The notes under the pieces: model-generated
Told to the model about the DNA's origin: nothing
Databases searched by the model: none
The model's input: the letters and a program-made list of their open reading frames with translations, nothing else
Part shown: in pieces, positions 1 to 9,371 of the stretch
Layout: each line of letters opens with the position of its first letter
How positions within the stretch are numbered: position 1 is the stretch's first letter
Origin: CAIQQQ01 sp037445025
Lineage (GTDB): Bacteria; Pseudomonadota; Alphaproteobacteria; Acetobacterales; Acetobacteraceae
Length of the DNA: 64,000 nt
Direction: 5' to 3'
NCBI GenBank assembly: GCA_037445025.1
Contig: JBBILI010000012.1
Span: 73,801 to 137,800, forward strand
Program-made: the position numbers and the translations under genes

Positions 1-29
1 ATCGCCATGGCCCGTTCGGCCAGCATGGA

Positions 30-350
30 TCACACCGTCTCGACAATCTGACCCTGCTGCACCCATGGCGCACAGGGCTTAACAGGGGCCGCAACGGCTG
101 ACAGCGCTGGCGATTGCAAACCGGCATCGAAATCCTGCCGCTTGTCGTGTTCCAGAAAGCTTGCCACCGGCAGGTTCTCCGCGAGCAGCACGTCATGTGC
201 GTCGCGTTCGACATGCCGGTAGCTGACATGCTCCGGTCGTGCCTGGCGGATCGACGTGGCGTTGATCAGCACCCAATCCAGATCACAGCACGTGTGCCGC
301 CGCCGGCCAGCACCCTGAGATCGCCCATCCACATGCGCGATCGAAGAGAT
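30..350 (-). pseudogene. Remnant of a Hint (hedgehog/intein-type) domain protein
   Basis: Two pieces of a Hint domain lie in different frames. One frame (from about 334 down) reads GDLRVLAGGGTRAVIWIG, which resembles the N-terminal GD.VLT..GG.RPV.WIG part of bacterial Hint domains. It then hits a stop. A second frame (down to 30) reads LINATSIRQ, then VSYRHVERDAHDVLLAENLP, matching the C-terminal part (LVNGATI.Q, VTYHHVELDRHDVLLAEGLPAESY). In intact proteins many tens of residues separate WIG from LINGAT. Here they are fused with a frame change, so the gene looks internally deleted and dead. Hint domains of this type commonly sit at the C terminus of large secreted proteins. No N-terminal remainder is visible upstream. 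Confidence 0.55.
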
Positions 351-374
351 CAGGTTCTGACATCTCTTGGCAAG

Positions 375-391
375 GGGTCAATTTTGGACCC
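375..391. repeat. Short inverted repeat GGGTC-N7-GACCC
   Basis: A perfect 5-bp inverted repeat (375-379 and 387-391) flanks an AATTTTG spacer, just upstream of the broken Hint gene. The string GGGGTCAATTTTGGACCC resembles sequence often found near insertion-sequence ends, but no transposase is adjacent. It may be an insertion scar or a small operator. The rest of 351-561 shows nothing recognisable. Confidence 0.25.
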
Positions 392-561
392 GCAAGAGCC
401 GACAGAAAGGCGCGGGCATGGGCCCTCGTGAAGGAATCCCTGCAAGCCAACAGAGTGCGTATCGGAATGTTGCTCAATCCTGTCGAAACGCTCACGTCTT
501 TGCGCGACTACATTCCATGGAAACCATGCTTCTATCTCGTCCCAACCAAAGAGAGGGTTCC

Positions 562-876
562 ATGCTTTCCCGCCGCGTCTTGTTCTTCGGACTGGTCACC
601 GCTGCTGCGGTCGCAACCGTGACAGCCGCTCAGGCGCAGCCGGCTCCCCCGCCGCTGCCCTACGGCCCGATCCCGGCTCCCCGCTACGAACAGGTGCCGC
701 CCCCGCCGCCGGGCCGACGGATGGTGTGGGAGCCTGGCCACTGGCACTGGAATGGCGCGCAGTATATTTGGCTCGGCGGACGCTACATCGTGTTTGCGCC
801 GCACCATGAGCATTACGTGCCAGGCGAATGGGTCTGGCGTGGCCGTTGGGTGTGGGTGCCGGCGCACTGGGTGTAA
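562..876 (+). CDS. Small secreted WxxGxW/YXWxQ-repeat-like protein
   Basis: A 104-residue protein with an N-terminal signal peptide (MLSRRVLFFGLVTAAAVATV, then AQA). A proline-rich linker follows (PAPPPLPYGPIPAPRYEQVP, then PPPP). The C-terminal half is rich in Trp, Tyr and His with repeated W.PGHW / W.GGRY / VPGEWVWRG / WVPAHWV units. This matches the short periplasmic YXWXQ or WxxGxW repeat proteins common in Alphaproteobacteria, whose function is unknown. The start is ATG 562, preceded by GAGAGG at a good distance; the frame is open further upstream but without a signal peptide. It is convergent with xthA, 3 bases away. A surface or envelope role is inferred from the export signal only. 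Confidence 0.7.
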   Translation: MLSRRVLFFGLVTAAAVATVTAAQAQPAPPPLPYGPIPAPRYEQVPPPPPGRRMVWEPGHWHWNGAQYIWLGGRYIVFAPHHEHYVPGEWVWRGRWVWVPAHWV

Positions 877-879
877 CGC

Positions 880-1650
880 TCAGGCCAGATCGATCACCAC
901 CGGCACATGGTCGGAAGGCTGCTCCTCGCCCCGCTCGCGCTTGTCGGGCTGGGCGAAGAGCAGCCGTTCGGCCAAGGTGGGGGACAGCAGAGCGTGATCG
1001 ATGCGCAACCCGCTGTCACGCTGATAGGCGGCTGACTGGTAGTCCCAGAACGTGTAGACCGCGCCATGCGGATGCAGGGCACGGATCGCATCGGTCAGGC
1101 CGAGCCACAGCAGCGCGCGATACTTCGCCCGTGTGGCCGGACGTACCAGCGCGTCGTCGGGTGACAGGGCGCCCTTCGCGTAGTCCTCGTCGGTGGGTGC
1201 CACGTTGTAATCGCCCAGGATGACGAAGGGCGTGTCAGCTGCCTGCAGCGCTTCGGCACGCGCGTACAGCGCGTCCATCCAGGCGAGCTTGGCGGCATAG
1301 CCGGCAGGCCCGCCGGAATTGCCGTTGGGCAAATAGATGCCGATAATGGTGATGTCACCCGCGACGAGTTCGATGTAGCGGGCGTTGGTGTCCTCGTCCG
1401 ACAGGCCGGGCAGGCGCGTGTGCACCGTCTCGAACGGAATGCGGCTCAGGGCTGCGACGCCGTTATAGGCTTTCTGGCCCACCACATCGCATCGGTAACC
1501 CGCCGTCTCGAACGCCGCGCGGGGAAAATCCGGCGCCTGGCATTTGATTTCCTGCAGCACCAGCACATCCGGCTGCACCCGCGCCAGCCAGCGTTCCACA
1601 TGGCCCTGACGCTGGCGGATGGAATTGACGTTCCAGGTGGCGAGACGCAC
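880..1650 (-). CDS. xthA: Exodeoxyribonuclease III (AP endonuclease)
   Basis: A 256-residue endonuclease/exonuclease/phosphatase-fold enzyme that cleaves 5' to abasic sites and trims 3' ends in base-excision repair. Motifs run in the family order: TWNVNS at the N terminus, LQEIKCQ with the metal ligand Glu34, GIYLPNGN, GDYNVAP with the Asp/Asn pair, and the terminal SDHVPVV with the catalytic Asp-His. The chosen start is GTG 1650, four bases after the erpA stop. With it Glu34 takes the same number as in E. coli ExoIII; a start further upstream would add ten residues overlapping erpA. It is probably co-transcribed with erpA. Confidence 0.93.
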   Translation of the reverse strand: MRLATWNVNSIRQRQGHVERWLARVQPDVLVLQEIKCQAPDFPRAAFETAGYRCDVVGQKAYNGVAALSRIPFETVHTRLPGLSDEDTNARYIELVAGDITIIGIYLPNGNSGGPAGYAAKLAWMDALYARAEALQAADTPFVILGDYNVAPTDEDYAKGALSPDDALVRPATRAKYRALLWLGLTDAIRALHPHGAVYTFWDYQSAAYQRDSGLRIDHALLSPTLAERLLFAQPDKRERGEEQPSDHVPVVIDLA

Positions 1651-1654
1651 GTTG

Positions 1655-1993
1655 CTAATCGATCGCGAACGAGGTTCCACAGCCGCAGCTTGAGGTCGCC
1701 TGCGGGTTGCGCACGGCGAAATGGCTGCCCATCAGCGCGTCCTTGTAGTCGAGCTCGCTGCCGGCCAGCAGGTCGAGGCTGGCGGGGTCGATGAACACGC
1801 GGGCGGAGCCCTGCTCGATCACCACATCGTCGGCCGATGTCTCGCGATCGAGATCGAACTTGTACTGAAAGCCGCTGCAGCCGCCGGCGAGCACGGCCAC
1901 GCGCAGCGCGCCTCCCCCGTTGGCTTCGGCGATTTCGGCGATGCGCTCGGCGGCGCGGTCGGTGACGCGGAAGGGCGTGATGTCCATAGCCAC
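1655..1993 (-). CDS. erpA: Iron-sulfur cluster insertion protein ErpA (HesB/IscA family)
   Basis: A 112-residue A-type carrier that delivers Fe-S clusters to apo-proteins in the cytoplasm. The three conserved cysteines are present: Cys39 in AGGCSGFQY and Cys103/Cys105 in the C-terminal SSCGCGTSF motif. The length is typical. It is the first gene of a likely two-gene unit with xthA, and is divergent from dgt with about 60 bases between start codons. The erpA-xthA / dgt-argS arrangement is frequent in Acetobacteraceae. The split between ErpA and IscA is made on the context and is less certain than the family. Confidence 0.88.
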   Translation of the reverse strand: MAMDITPFRVTDRAAERIAEIAEANGGGALRVAVLAGGCSGFQYKFDLDRETSADDVVIEQGSARVFIDPASLDLLAGSELDYKDALMGSHFAVRNPQATSSCGCGTSFAID

Positions 1994-2052
1994 AACATAG
2001 GCAGAACGCGGCGGCGATTGAAGGGGTGGCGCGTTGTGTGTATGCGCGATGC

Positions 2053-3207
2053 ATGAACAAGCGCGCCGCTTTTGCCGTCCGCCCGGAGACGTCTCGCGGC
2101 CGACTCCATCTGGAGCCGGAATCGCCCTCGCGCAGTCCGTGGCAGCGCGACCGCGACCGCATCATCCACAGCTCGGCCTTTCGCAAGCTGCAATACAAGA
2201 CGCAGGTGTTCGTCAACCACGAAGGCGATTTCTACCGCACCCGCCTCACCCACAGCATCGAAGTGGCGCAGATCGCCCGTTCGGTGGCGCGCGAGCTCGA
2301 TCTCGACGAGGACCTCACCGAGGCCCTGGCGCTGGCGCATGACCTCGGCCATACCCCGTTCGGCCATGCCGGCGAGGATGCGCTGGGGGCGGCGATGAAG
2401 CCGTTCGGCGGCTTCGACCACAACGCCCAGGCGTTGCGCATCGTCACCCTGCTGGAAAGCCGCTATGCTGATTTCGACGGGCTGAACCTCACCTGGGAAA
2501 CGCTGGAGGGCCTGGCCAAGCACAACGGCCCGCTGCGCAAGCCGCCGCCCTACGTTGCCGACTACGACCATCGCCACCGGCTCGACCTGCACACCAATCC
2601 CTCCGCCGAGGCGCAGGTGGCGGCGGTGGCCGACGACATCGCCTATCACAGCCACGACCTCGATGACGGTCTGCGCGCCAATCTGTTCACCATCGACGAC
2701 ATCGCCCATCTGCCGGTGGTCAAGCCCGCGCTGGCCGAGGCACGCCGCGCCAGCCTGGACATGCCGCCGCAGCGGCTGCGCCACGAGACGATTCGCCGGG
2801 TGATCAACACGTTGATCAACGACCTGGTGGCCGAAACGCGCCGCAGGCTCACCAAGCTGGAACCTGGCGATTCCGACGCGATCCGCCGGGCGAAGCTGCC
2901 GGTGGTGGCGATGACCGAGGCGATGGCCGAGGCCAACCGGGTGATCAAGGAGTTCCTGTTCGCCCGGATGTATCGCCACTGGCGGGTGAACCGCATGACC
3001 GCCAAGGCGCGACGGGTGACCGGGGAGCTGTTCACCATTCTGCACGGCGCGCCGGGCCTGCTGTCGGACGACTGGCGCGGCCGCGCCGGCGAGGTGCCGG
3101 GCAGCCCGCGCGCCGCGGTGGCGGTGGCCGACTACATCGCCGGCATGACCGACCGCTATGCCCGCGACGAACATCTGCGCCTGACCGATCTTTCGGTTTC
3201 CGGCTGA
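2053..3207 (+). CDS. dgt: Deoxyguanosinetriphosphate triphosphohydrolase-like protein
   Basis: A 384-residue HD-domain dNTP triphosphohydrolase that converts dNTPs to nucleoside plus triphosphate and helps set dNTP pools. Metal-binding residues are visible as RLTHSIEVAQ (His67) and LAHDLGHTPFGH (His96-Asp97). The N terminus SPWQRDRDRIIHSSAFRKLQ is characteristic of the family. The start ATG 2053 gives MNKRAAFAVRPETSRGRL, the usual N terminus. An in-frame GTG at 2026 would add nine residues but overlaps the only Shine-Dalgarno-like run (AAGGGG). It lies 18 bases upstream of argS and is likely co-transcribed. Confidence 0.9.
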   Translation: MNKRAAFAVRPETSRGRLHLEPESPSRSPWQRDRDRIIHSSAFRKLQYKTQVFVNHEGDFYRTRLTHSIEVAQIARSVARELDLDEDLTEALALAHDLGHTPFGHAGEDALGAAMKPFGGFDHNAQALRIVTLLESRYADFDGLNLTWETLEGLAKHNGPLRKPPPYVADYDHRHRLDLHTNPSAEAQVAAVADDIAYHSHDLDDGLRANLFTIDDIAHLPVVKPALAEARRASLDMPPQRLRHETIRRVINTLINDLVAETRRRLTKLEPGDSDAIRRAKLPVVAMTEAMAEANRVIKEFLFARMYRHWRVNRMTAKARRVTGELFTILHGAPGLLSDDWRGRAGEVPGSPRAAVAVADYIAGMTDRYARDEHLRLTDLSVSG

Positions 3208-3225
3208 ATTCCAGGATCTCAACCC

Positions 3226-4995
3226 ATGAGTGACAATCTTTTCGCCGACATGCGCGCTGTCGTGCTCGACGCCCTGGCCCGCGTGGTGCCGGAGCTTCCC
3301 CCCGAGATCGCCGTCCGTGTGGAGGTGACCGGCACCAAGGACCCCGCGCATGGCGACATGGCGACCAACGCGGCGATGGTCGCGGGGAAGGCCGCGGGGC
3401 GCAAGCCGGCGGAGTTGGCGGCGTCCCTTGTCGAGGTGCTGCGCGCCGCGCCCACAGTGGAGCACGCCGAAGCAGCCGGTCCGGGCTTTGTCAATCTGCG
3501 CCTGCACGCGTCGGCCCTCCGCGCGCAGATCGGCGTGATCCTCACCCGCGGCGAGTCGTATGGCGACAGCGTGTTCGGCGCCGCCACAAGGGTGAATGTC
3601 GAATACGTCTCCGCCAACCCGACGGGTCCGATGCATATCGGCCATTGCCGCGGCGCGGTGGTGGGCGACGCGCTGGCCAACCTGATGGCCAAGGCGGGAT
3701 TTGACGTCACCAAGGAGTATTACATCAACGACGCCGGCGGGCAGGTGATCGCCCTCGCCTGGGCGGTGTATTGGCGCTACCTGCAGGCGCTCGGCACCAC
3801 GCTGACCGAGGAGGCGTTCTCTGCCGCCGTCCCGGGCGGGCTGCAGTATCGCGGCGAATACCTGATCCCGGTCGGCGAGGCCCTGGCTGCTGCACACGGT
3901 GCCGCACTGGCGGGGGAGGGGCTCGGTGTCGCCAAGGCGGCGCTGTGGTTCGAGACCGTGCGGACGACCGCGCTGGCCATGATGATGGCGGGCATTCGTG
4001 AGGATCTCGACCTGCTGGGCGTGCGGTTTGACGTCTACAGCTCCGAACAGGCGCTGTTCGAGCGCAACGCCACCGACGCCGTGATCGACCGGCTGGACGC
4101 GCAGGGGCTGATCTACCAGGGCACGCTCGAACCGCCCAAAGGCAAGCTGCCGGATGACTGGGAGCCGCGCGAGCAGACGCTGTTCCGCTCCACCCGGTTC
4201 GGCGACGACGTGGATCGGCCGCTGCGCAAGTCGGATGGCAGCAACACGTATTTCGCCAACGACATCGCCTACCACGCCGACAAGCTCGACCGTGGCTTCG
4301 CCATCCTCATCAACGTGCTCGGCGCCGATCACGGCGGCTATGTCTCGCGCATCAAGGCCGCCACCAAGGCGCTGGGCGGGCAGCTCGACGTGTTGCTGTG
4401 TCAGATCGTCAAGGTGCTGAAGGGCGGCGAGCTCGTACGCATGTCCAAGCGCGCCGGCACCTTCATCACCTTGCGCGACCTGCTCGACGAGGTCGGGCGC
4501 GATGCGGTGCGCTTCACCATGCTGACCCGCAAATCCGACGCGCAGATGGATTTCGACATCGACCAGGCGGTCGCGCAGACGCGGGAGAACCCGGTGTTCT
4601 ACGTGCAGTACGCCCATGCCCGCTGCCGCAGCGTGCTGCGGGCGGCAGGGGAGAGCATCGACACCAGCCCCGTGGCGCTCGCTGAGGCCAATCTGGACAG
4701 TCTGGACAACCCGGCTGAGATGGCGCTGATCCGCCGTCTGGCGTCCTGGCCGCGGATGGTGGAGCAGGCCGCACAGGCGCGTGAGCCGCACAGAATCGCG
4801 TTTTTCCTCTATGACTTGGCGAGCGACTTTCATATGCTGTGGAACCGTGGCAGGGACGATGCTGCACTGCGGTTCCTCCAGGCTGACCAACCCGCCGAGA
4901 CCGCCGCCCGCGTGGCGCTGGTGGCAGCGACGGCCATGGTGATCCGGTCCGGCCTGGCGGTGATGGGCGTGACACCAGTCGAAGAGATGCGCTGA
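3226..4995 (+). CDS. argS: Arginyl-tRNA synthetase
   Basis: A 589-residue class I aminoacyl-tRNA synthetase charging tRNA-Arg. The HIGH signature is at residues 137-140 in the context EYVSANPTGPMHIGHCRG. The LVRMSKRAGTFITLRDLLDE region is the KMSKS-like loop, and the C-terminal DALR-type anticodon-binding domain covers roughly the last 120 residues (YVQYAHARCRSVLRAAG onward). The N-terminal Arg-tRNA additional domain is also present. The length is normal. It is followed after 38 bases by the SPOR-domain gene, as in related genomes. Confidence 0.96.
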   Translation: MSDNLFADMRAVVLDALARVVPELPPEIAVRVEVTGTKDPAHGDMATNAAMVAGKAAGRKPAELAASLVEVLRAAPTVEHAEAAGPGFVNLRLHASALRAQIGVILTRGESYGDSVFGAATRVNVEYVSANPTGPMHIGHCRGAVVGDALANLMAKAGFDVTKEYYINDAGGQVIALAWAVYWRYLQALGTTLTEEAFSAAVPGGLQYRGEYLIPVGEALAAAHGAALAGEGLGVAKAALWFETVRTTALAMMMAGIREDLDLLGVRFDVYSSEQALFERNATDAVIDRLDAQGLIYQGTLEPPKGKLPDDWEPREQTLFRSTRFGDDVDRPLRKSDGSNTYFANDIAYHADKLDRGFAILINVLGADHGGYVSRIKAATKALGGQLDVLLCQIVKVLKGGELVRMSKRAGTFITLRDLLDEVGRDAVRFTMLTRKSDAQMDFDIDQAVAQTRENPVFYVQYAHARCRSVLRAAGESIDTSPVALAEANLDSLDNPAEMALIRRLASWPRMVEQAAQAREPHRIAFFLYDLASDFHMLWNRGRDDAALRFLQADQPAETAARVALVAATAMVIRSGLAVMGVTPVEEMR

Positions 4996-5033
4996 TCGGG
5001 ACCCCTCCCGGCCGGCGCCAGGAGCGGTAGGAC

Positions 5034-5909
5034 ATGCGTGACGATCTAAACATTCCCTTTCTGGAGCAGACCGGAGGCGGCGACGGCTTTGGCCGGGTAA
5101 GCTACGGCACACGCCAGGGCGGCATGGATCCGAACACCAAGCGTATGGCGCTGATCGCGGCAGGGCTCGGCGGTGGGCTTTTGCTGGTGGTGGGCGCGTG
5201 GTCGATGATCGCGCCGCACCATGCCGGCATCCCCGTGGTGCAGGCCGACAGCCGGCCGCTGCGCGAGAAGCCGGTGAACAAGGGCGGGCTGAATGTGATC
5301 GGCGCCGATGAGCAGGGGCTTTCCAGCGACACGGTCGGCAAGGCGGTGGTGGCGCCGGCGCCGGAAGCTCCGGCCCTGGCCGCCCTGCAGGCCGCCGATG
5401 CGCCGAAACCGGCTCCGGTGCCGGCCGCCCCGCCGGCGCCCCTGGCGGAGGTTCCCAAGGTCACGCCGCTGCCGGACGTGCCGTCCACAGCACTTGCCGC
5501 GAGGGCCTTGCCGGACGTGAAGCCGATCCCGTCGCAGGCTCAACCTGTTCCCCAGCCGGCACAACGCGTGGCGCTGACCGCACCGACGGCACCGGCACCT
5601 GTGGTGATGCCGCCACCGCCGCATCCGGTTCCCCATGTCGAAGCGAGACCTGCGCCGGTGATCGGCGGCCATCAGGTTCAGCTGGCCGCCGTCGCCTCGC
5701 AGGAGGCGGCGCAGGCGGAATGGCAGCGTCTGGCGCGGAAATATCCGGCTTTGCTCGGCAACCGTCGCCTGGAGGTCAGCCGGTTTGACCGCGATGGACA
5801 CGTGTTCTGGCGTGTGCGCACCGGTGGGTTCGCCGATTCCGCCAGTGCCAGCGCTTTCTGCAATCAGGTCAAGGCCAAGGGGGCAGCCTGCGAAGTGCCG
5901 CGGGCATGA
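5034..5909 (+). CDS. SPOR-domain cell-division/peptidoglycan-binding protein
   Basis: A 291-residue protein with a single membrane anchor near residues 37-58 (MALIAAGLGGGLLLVVGAW), a long Ala/Pro-rich periplasmic linker (about 110-205) and a C-terminal SPOR domain from GHQVQLAAVASQEAAQAEW to the end. SPOR domains bind denuded septal peptidoglycan, so a role at the division site or in the envelope is likely. The start ATG 5034 follows GGAGCGGTAGG. It sits between argS and nagZ, a conserved neighbourhood linking it to cell-wall metabolism. The linker is low-complexity and unlikely to be conserved. Confidence 0.85.
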   Translation: MRDDLNIPFLEQTGGGDGFGRVSYGTRQGGMDPNTKRMALIAAGLGGGLLLVVGAWSMIAPHHAGIPVVQADSRPLREKPVNKGGLNVIGADEQGLSSDTVGKAVVAPAPEAPALAALQAADAPKPAPVPAAPPAPLAEVPKVTPLPDVPSTALAARALPDVKPIPSQAQPVPQPAQRVALTAPTAPAPVVMPPPPHPVPHVEARPAPVIGGHQVQLAAVASQEAAQAEWQRLARKYPALLGNRRLEVSRFDRDGHVFWRVRTGGFADSASASAFCNQVKAKGAACEVPRA

Positions 5910-5918
5910 GTGAGAAAG

Positions 5919-6188
5919 TTACCGCAGCAACGCCGTGGTCGGAACCAGCGCGCCACGGACCTGAACGAGCGTGAGCGCATCCCGTTCCTGTAGGGTGACA
6001 TAGCCTGAACTGGTCCAGTGGAGGGGTGCGGCCGGTACGTTGCGCGCCGGGTCCGTCAGGGCAGCGTGTTGCATCCCCATGATGTTTTCGGTCTCGCGCA
6101 GCCGGTCGAACGTGGCAAAGCCGCCGAGCAGACCTGCGACCAGGGCAAGGCTGAGTGTCATCAGTCGCGCAATTGTCGACACCTTCAT
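5919..6188 (-). CDS. Small single-pass membrane or exported protein, unknown
   Basis: An 89-residue protein of unknown function. Its N terminus MKVSTIARLMTLSLALVAGL is a signal anchor or signal peptide. About 65 polar residues without cysteines or recognisable motifs follow (TDPARNVPAAPLHWTSSGYV). The start ATG 6188 is supported by AAAAAGGAG six bases upstream; an extension eight residues upstream lacks a ribosome site. It is divergent from nagZ and ends 9 bases from the SPOR gene (tail to tail). Because both neighbours act on the envelope, an envelope role is possible but unproven. Confidence 0.6.
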   Translation of the reverse strand: MKVSTIARLMTLSLALVAGLLGGFATFDRLRETENIMGMQHAALTDPARNVPAAPLHWTSSGYVTLQERDALTLVQVRGALVPTTALLR

Positions 6189-6286
6189 GACAATCTCCTT
6201 TTTGCGTGGCAACCAGCGGTTTTCACTGGCTCAACGACGTCAGTGTGTGCCGCAAAGGTTAATTTTCCCTGAGGAGTGCGGCAGAC

Positions 6287-7294
6287 ATGACCGAGACGCG
6301 GGCCGCCATCGTGGGCATCGCAGGATCCGTCCTGGCGCCGGCCGAGCGTGATCTGTTCCGCGCCTGCCCGCCCGCTGGGGTGATCCTGTTCGCCCGCAAC
6401 ATCGCCACCCCGGAGCAGCTTCGCGCGCTCACCGCCGATCTGCGCGCGGTTCTGCCCCCAGATGCGGTGCTGATGGTCGACCAGGAGGGCGGCCGCGTCG
6501 CCCGGCTGCGGCCGCCGCACTGGCGCGGTCATCCCTCGGCCGGACGCATCGGCGCCCTGTGGTCCGCTGATCCCGCCGCCGCCGCGCGGGCCGCCTGGCT
6601 GACCGGTGCGCTGATCGGCCTCGATGCCCATGCGATGGGGTTCGATGTGGTCAGCGCGCCGGTGCTCGATCTGCGTCTGCCGGGCGCAAGCGATGTGGTG
6701 GGCGATCGCAGCTTCGCGGCCGACCCCGCCGTCGTGGCCTCGCTCGGCGGCGCCATGGCGGAGGGGTTGCTGGCCGCCGGGATCCAGCCGGTGATGAAGC
6801 ACGCGCCCGGCCATGGCCGGGCCCTGGTCGACAGCCATCTGGCGCTGCCGGAGGTGCCGGTGCTGCACGCGGACGACATCGCGCCGTTTCGCGCCCTGGC
6901 CGCCTTGCCCTGGGCGATGTCGGCGCATGTCCGCTACGCCGACCGCGACGGGAGCCACCCGGCAACCCTGTCGGCCGGCATCATCGCCGAGGTCATCCGC
7001 GGGGCCATCGGCTTTGCAGGCGTGCTGTGCAGCGACGACCTCGCGATGGCGGCGCTGGACGGTGATCCTGCCGCGCGTGCGCTCACCTGCCTCGCGGCGG
7101 GTTGCGATATCGCGCTCTACTGCCCAGGTGATGGGCGAGGCACCGCTGCGGTGCTGAACGCTTGCCCCTGGCTGACCGAGGCCGCACAGCAGCGGCTGGC
7201 GGCGGCCCGTGCTCTTGCGCAACGGCAGGCGATCGCGCTGGATGCCACCACTCTGTCCGCCGAAAGGGACGCCCTGCTGCCATGGAAGACATGA
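6287..7294 (+). CDS. nagZ: Beta-N-acetylhexosaminidase NagZ
   Basis: A 335-residue glycoside hydrolase family 3 enzyme that removes N-acetylglucosamine from anhydromuropeptides during cytoplasmic peptidoglycan recycling. Visible motifs are GVILFARNI, LMVDQEGGRVARL, the substrate loop MKHAPGHGRALVDSHLALP with its His, and LCSDDLAMAAL carrying the catalytic-nucleophile region. The usual GHGD is GHGR here, a small deviation. No signal peptide is present, which fits cytoplasmic NagZ. The 3' end overlaps the next gene by 13 bases, suggesting translational coupling in a nagZ-S2P-scpA-scpB unit. Confidence 0.9.
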   Translation: MTETRAAIVGIAGSVLAPAERDLFRACPPAGVILFARNIATPEQLRALTADLRAVLPPDAVLMVDQEGGRVARLRPPHWRGHPSAGRIGALWSADPAAAARAAWLTGALIGLDAHAMGFDVVSAPVLDLRLPGASDVVGDRSFAADPAVVASLGGAMAEGLLAAGIQPVMKHAPGHGRALVDSHLALPEVPVLHADDIAPFRALAALPWAMSAHVRYADRDGSHPATLSAGIIAEVIRGAIGFAGVLCSDDLAMAALDGDPAARALTCLAAGCDIALYCPGDGRGTAAVLNACPWLTEAAQQRLAAARALAQRQAIALDATTLSAERDALLPWKT

Positions 7295-7989
7295 TCCTCA
7301 GCTTCGCGCTGGCTGCGATCCCGGCGATCCTGGCGATCACGCTGCACGAGGCCGCCCACGGCTACGCCGCCTGGGCGCTGGGTGACGACACGGCGAAACG
7401 CCTCGGCCGGCTGTCGCTGAACCCGCTCGCGCATGTCGACCGGTTCGGCACCATCCTGCTGCCGGGGTTCCTGCTGATCTCGCAGCTGCTGACGATCGGG
7501 CACATCAACTTCATGTTCGGCTGGGCCAAGCCGGTGCCGGTGGCGGCCAGCCGCTTCACCAATCCGCGCCGCGGCATGATGTTCGTCGCTGCGGCCGGTC
7601 CGGCGATGAACTTTCTGCTGGCCTGGCTGGCGGGGCTGGCGCTGCATGTGGTGCCCGATCTGTCGCCCCAGGCGGGGCATATCGTCGAGCCGTTTCTGTT
7701 CTATTTCATCCTCACCAACCTGGTGCTCGGCCTGTTCAACCTGCTGCCGATCCCGCCCCTCGATGGCGGGCGCATTGCCGTCGGTCTGCTGCCGCTGCCG
7801 CTGGCGATCCGCTGGGCGAAGCTGGAGCGCGCCGGCATCGTGGTGGTGCTGCTGGTGGTGTTCCTGCTGCCGGAGATGGCGCGCAGCTTCGGCGTGCGGT
7901 TCGACCCGGTGCACGACGCGCTCGGCCGCCTGCTGCCCTGGGCGATGGATTGGGTGCTGACCTTGTCGGGCCATGACCTCGGCGCCTGA
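7282..7989 (+). CDS. Site-2 protease family (M50) membrane metalloprotease
   Basis: A 235-residue polytopic membrane protein. The zinc motif HEAAH (His22, Glu23, His26) lies in the first membrane helix (AIPAILAITLHEAAHGYAAW), and the third ligand region is NLLPIPPLDGGRI. This matches the short site-2 protease (YwhC/Rip-like) group that lacks a PDZ domain. Substrates are unknown. The start ATG 7282 is inside the nagZ end; an open extension upstream is antisense-like composition from nagZ and has no ribosome site. It overlaps scpA by 17 bases. This S2P-ScpA-ScpB order is common in Alphaproteobacteria. Confidence 0.88.
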   Translation: MEDMILSFALAAIPAILAITLHEAAHGYAAWALGDDTAKRLGRLSLNPLAHVDRFGTILLPGFLLISQLLTIGHINFMFGWAKPVPVAASRFTNPRRGMMFVAAAGPAMNFLLAWLAGLALHVVPDLSPQAGHIVEPFLFYFILTNLVLGLFNLLPIPPLDGGRIAVGLLPLPLAIRWAKLERAGIVVVLLVVFLLPEMARSFGVRFDPVHDALGRLLPWAMDWVLTLSGHDLGA

Positions 7990-8750
7990 CACCGCTGCCC
8001 CCCAGGACACGCAGGAGGGCAGCCTGGTCCTGCATCTGCAGGGTTTCGACGGCCCGCTCGACCTGCTGCTCGACCTCGCGCGCCAGCAGAAGCTGGACCT
8101 CGCCACCATCTCCATCCTGTCGCTGGTCGACCAGTTCCTGGCGGTGGTCGAAGGCGCGCGGCGCGTTCGGCTTGAGCTTGCCGCGGATTGGCTGGTGATG
8201 GCGGCCTGGCTCGCCTGGCTCAAGTCACGCCTGCTGCTGCCGCAAGGCGAGGCGGCCGAGGAGGGCGAGGTGGCGGCCGAGGTGCTGGCCAACCGGCTGC
8301 GCGACCTGCAGCGCGTGCGTCTGCTCGCGGTCTGGCTGTCACAGCGCCCCCAGCTCGGCCAGGACGTGTTCGCCCGCGGCGCGCCCGAGGACCTCACCGA
8401 GCGCGACCGCTCGCGTCTGGCGCTCGACATGCCAGGCCTGATGCGTGCTTACCTCGCGGCCCTGCGCCGCGGTTCGACCGCAACCCCCTACCGCCCGCGC
8501 CCGGTCAATCTGTGGAGTGTGCAGGAGGCGCTGGCGCGGCTTGCTGCCCTGGTTGGCAGCCTGCCGGACTGGTCGAGCCTGGACGCGTTCCTGCCGGACG
8601 CACTGGGCACACCGCTGCAGCGCCGCGGGGCGCTGGCCAGCACGCTGATCGCGGGGTTGGAGATGGCGCGCTCCGGCACGCTGCGGCTGCGCCAGGAGGA
8701 CGCGTTCGGGCCGATCCTGCTGCGCCGCACCCAGGCGTCGGAGGACGAGG

Positions 8751-8758
<8 letters not shown>
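7973..8758 (+). CDS. scpA: Segregation and condensation protein A
   Basis: A 261-residue kleisin subunit of the SMC-ScpAB complex that compacts and segregates chromosomes. The family hallmark FDGPLDLLLDLARQQKLDL lies near the N terminus, followed by DQFLAVVEGARRVRLELAAD, then WLVMAAWLAWLKSRLLLP. The C-terminal winged-helix segment ends about residue 250. It overlaps the upstream protease gene by 17 bases and scpB by 8 bases, so the three genes are likely translated in a coupled manner. Confidence 0.93.
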
Positions 8759-9302
<544 letters not shown>

Positions 9303-9371
9303 CCGCCGGCCACGGGTTTCCCATCTCCCGGCTTTCCTGCTAGCAACCGGGCTCAGGAGACACGCACCCCA

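Noticed and set aside
1819..5112. Open minus-strand frame of about 1,097 codons
   Set aside because: It is antisense to dgt and argS, has His/Arg/Gly-rich low-complexity content typical of GC-rich shadow frames, and no family motifs.
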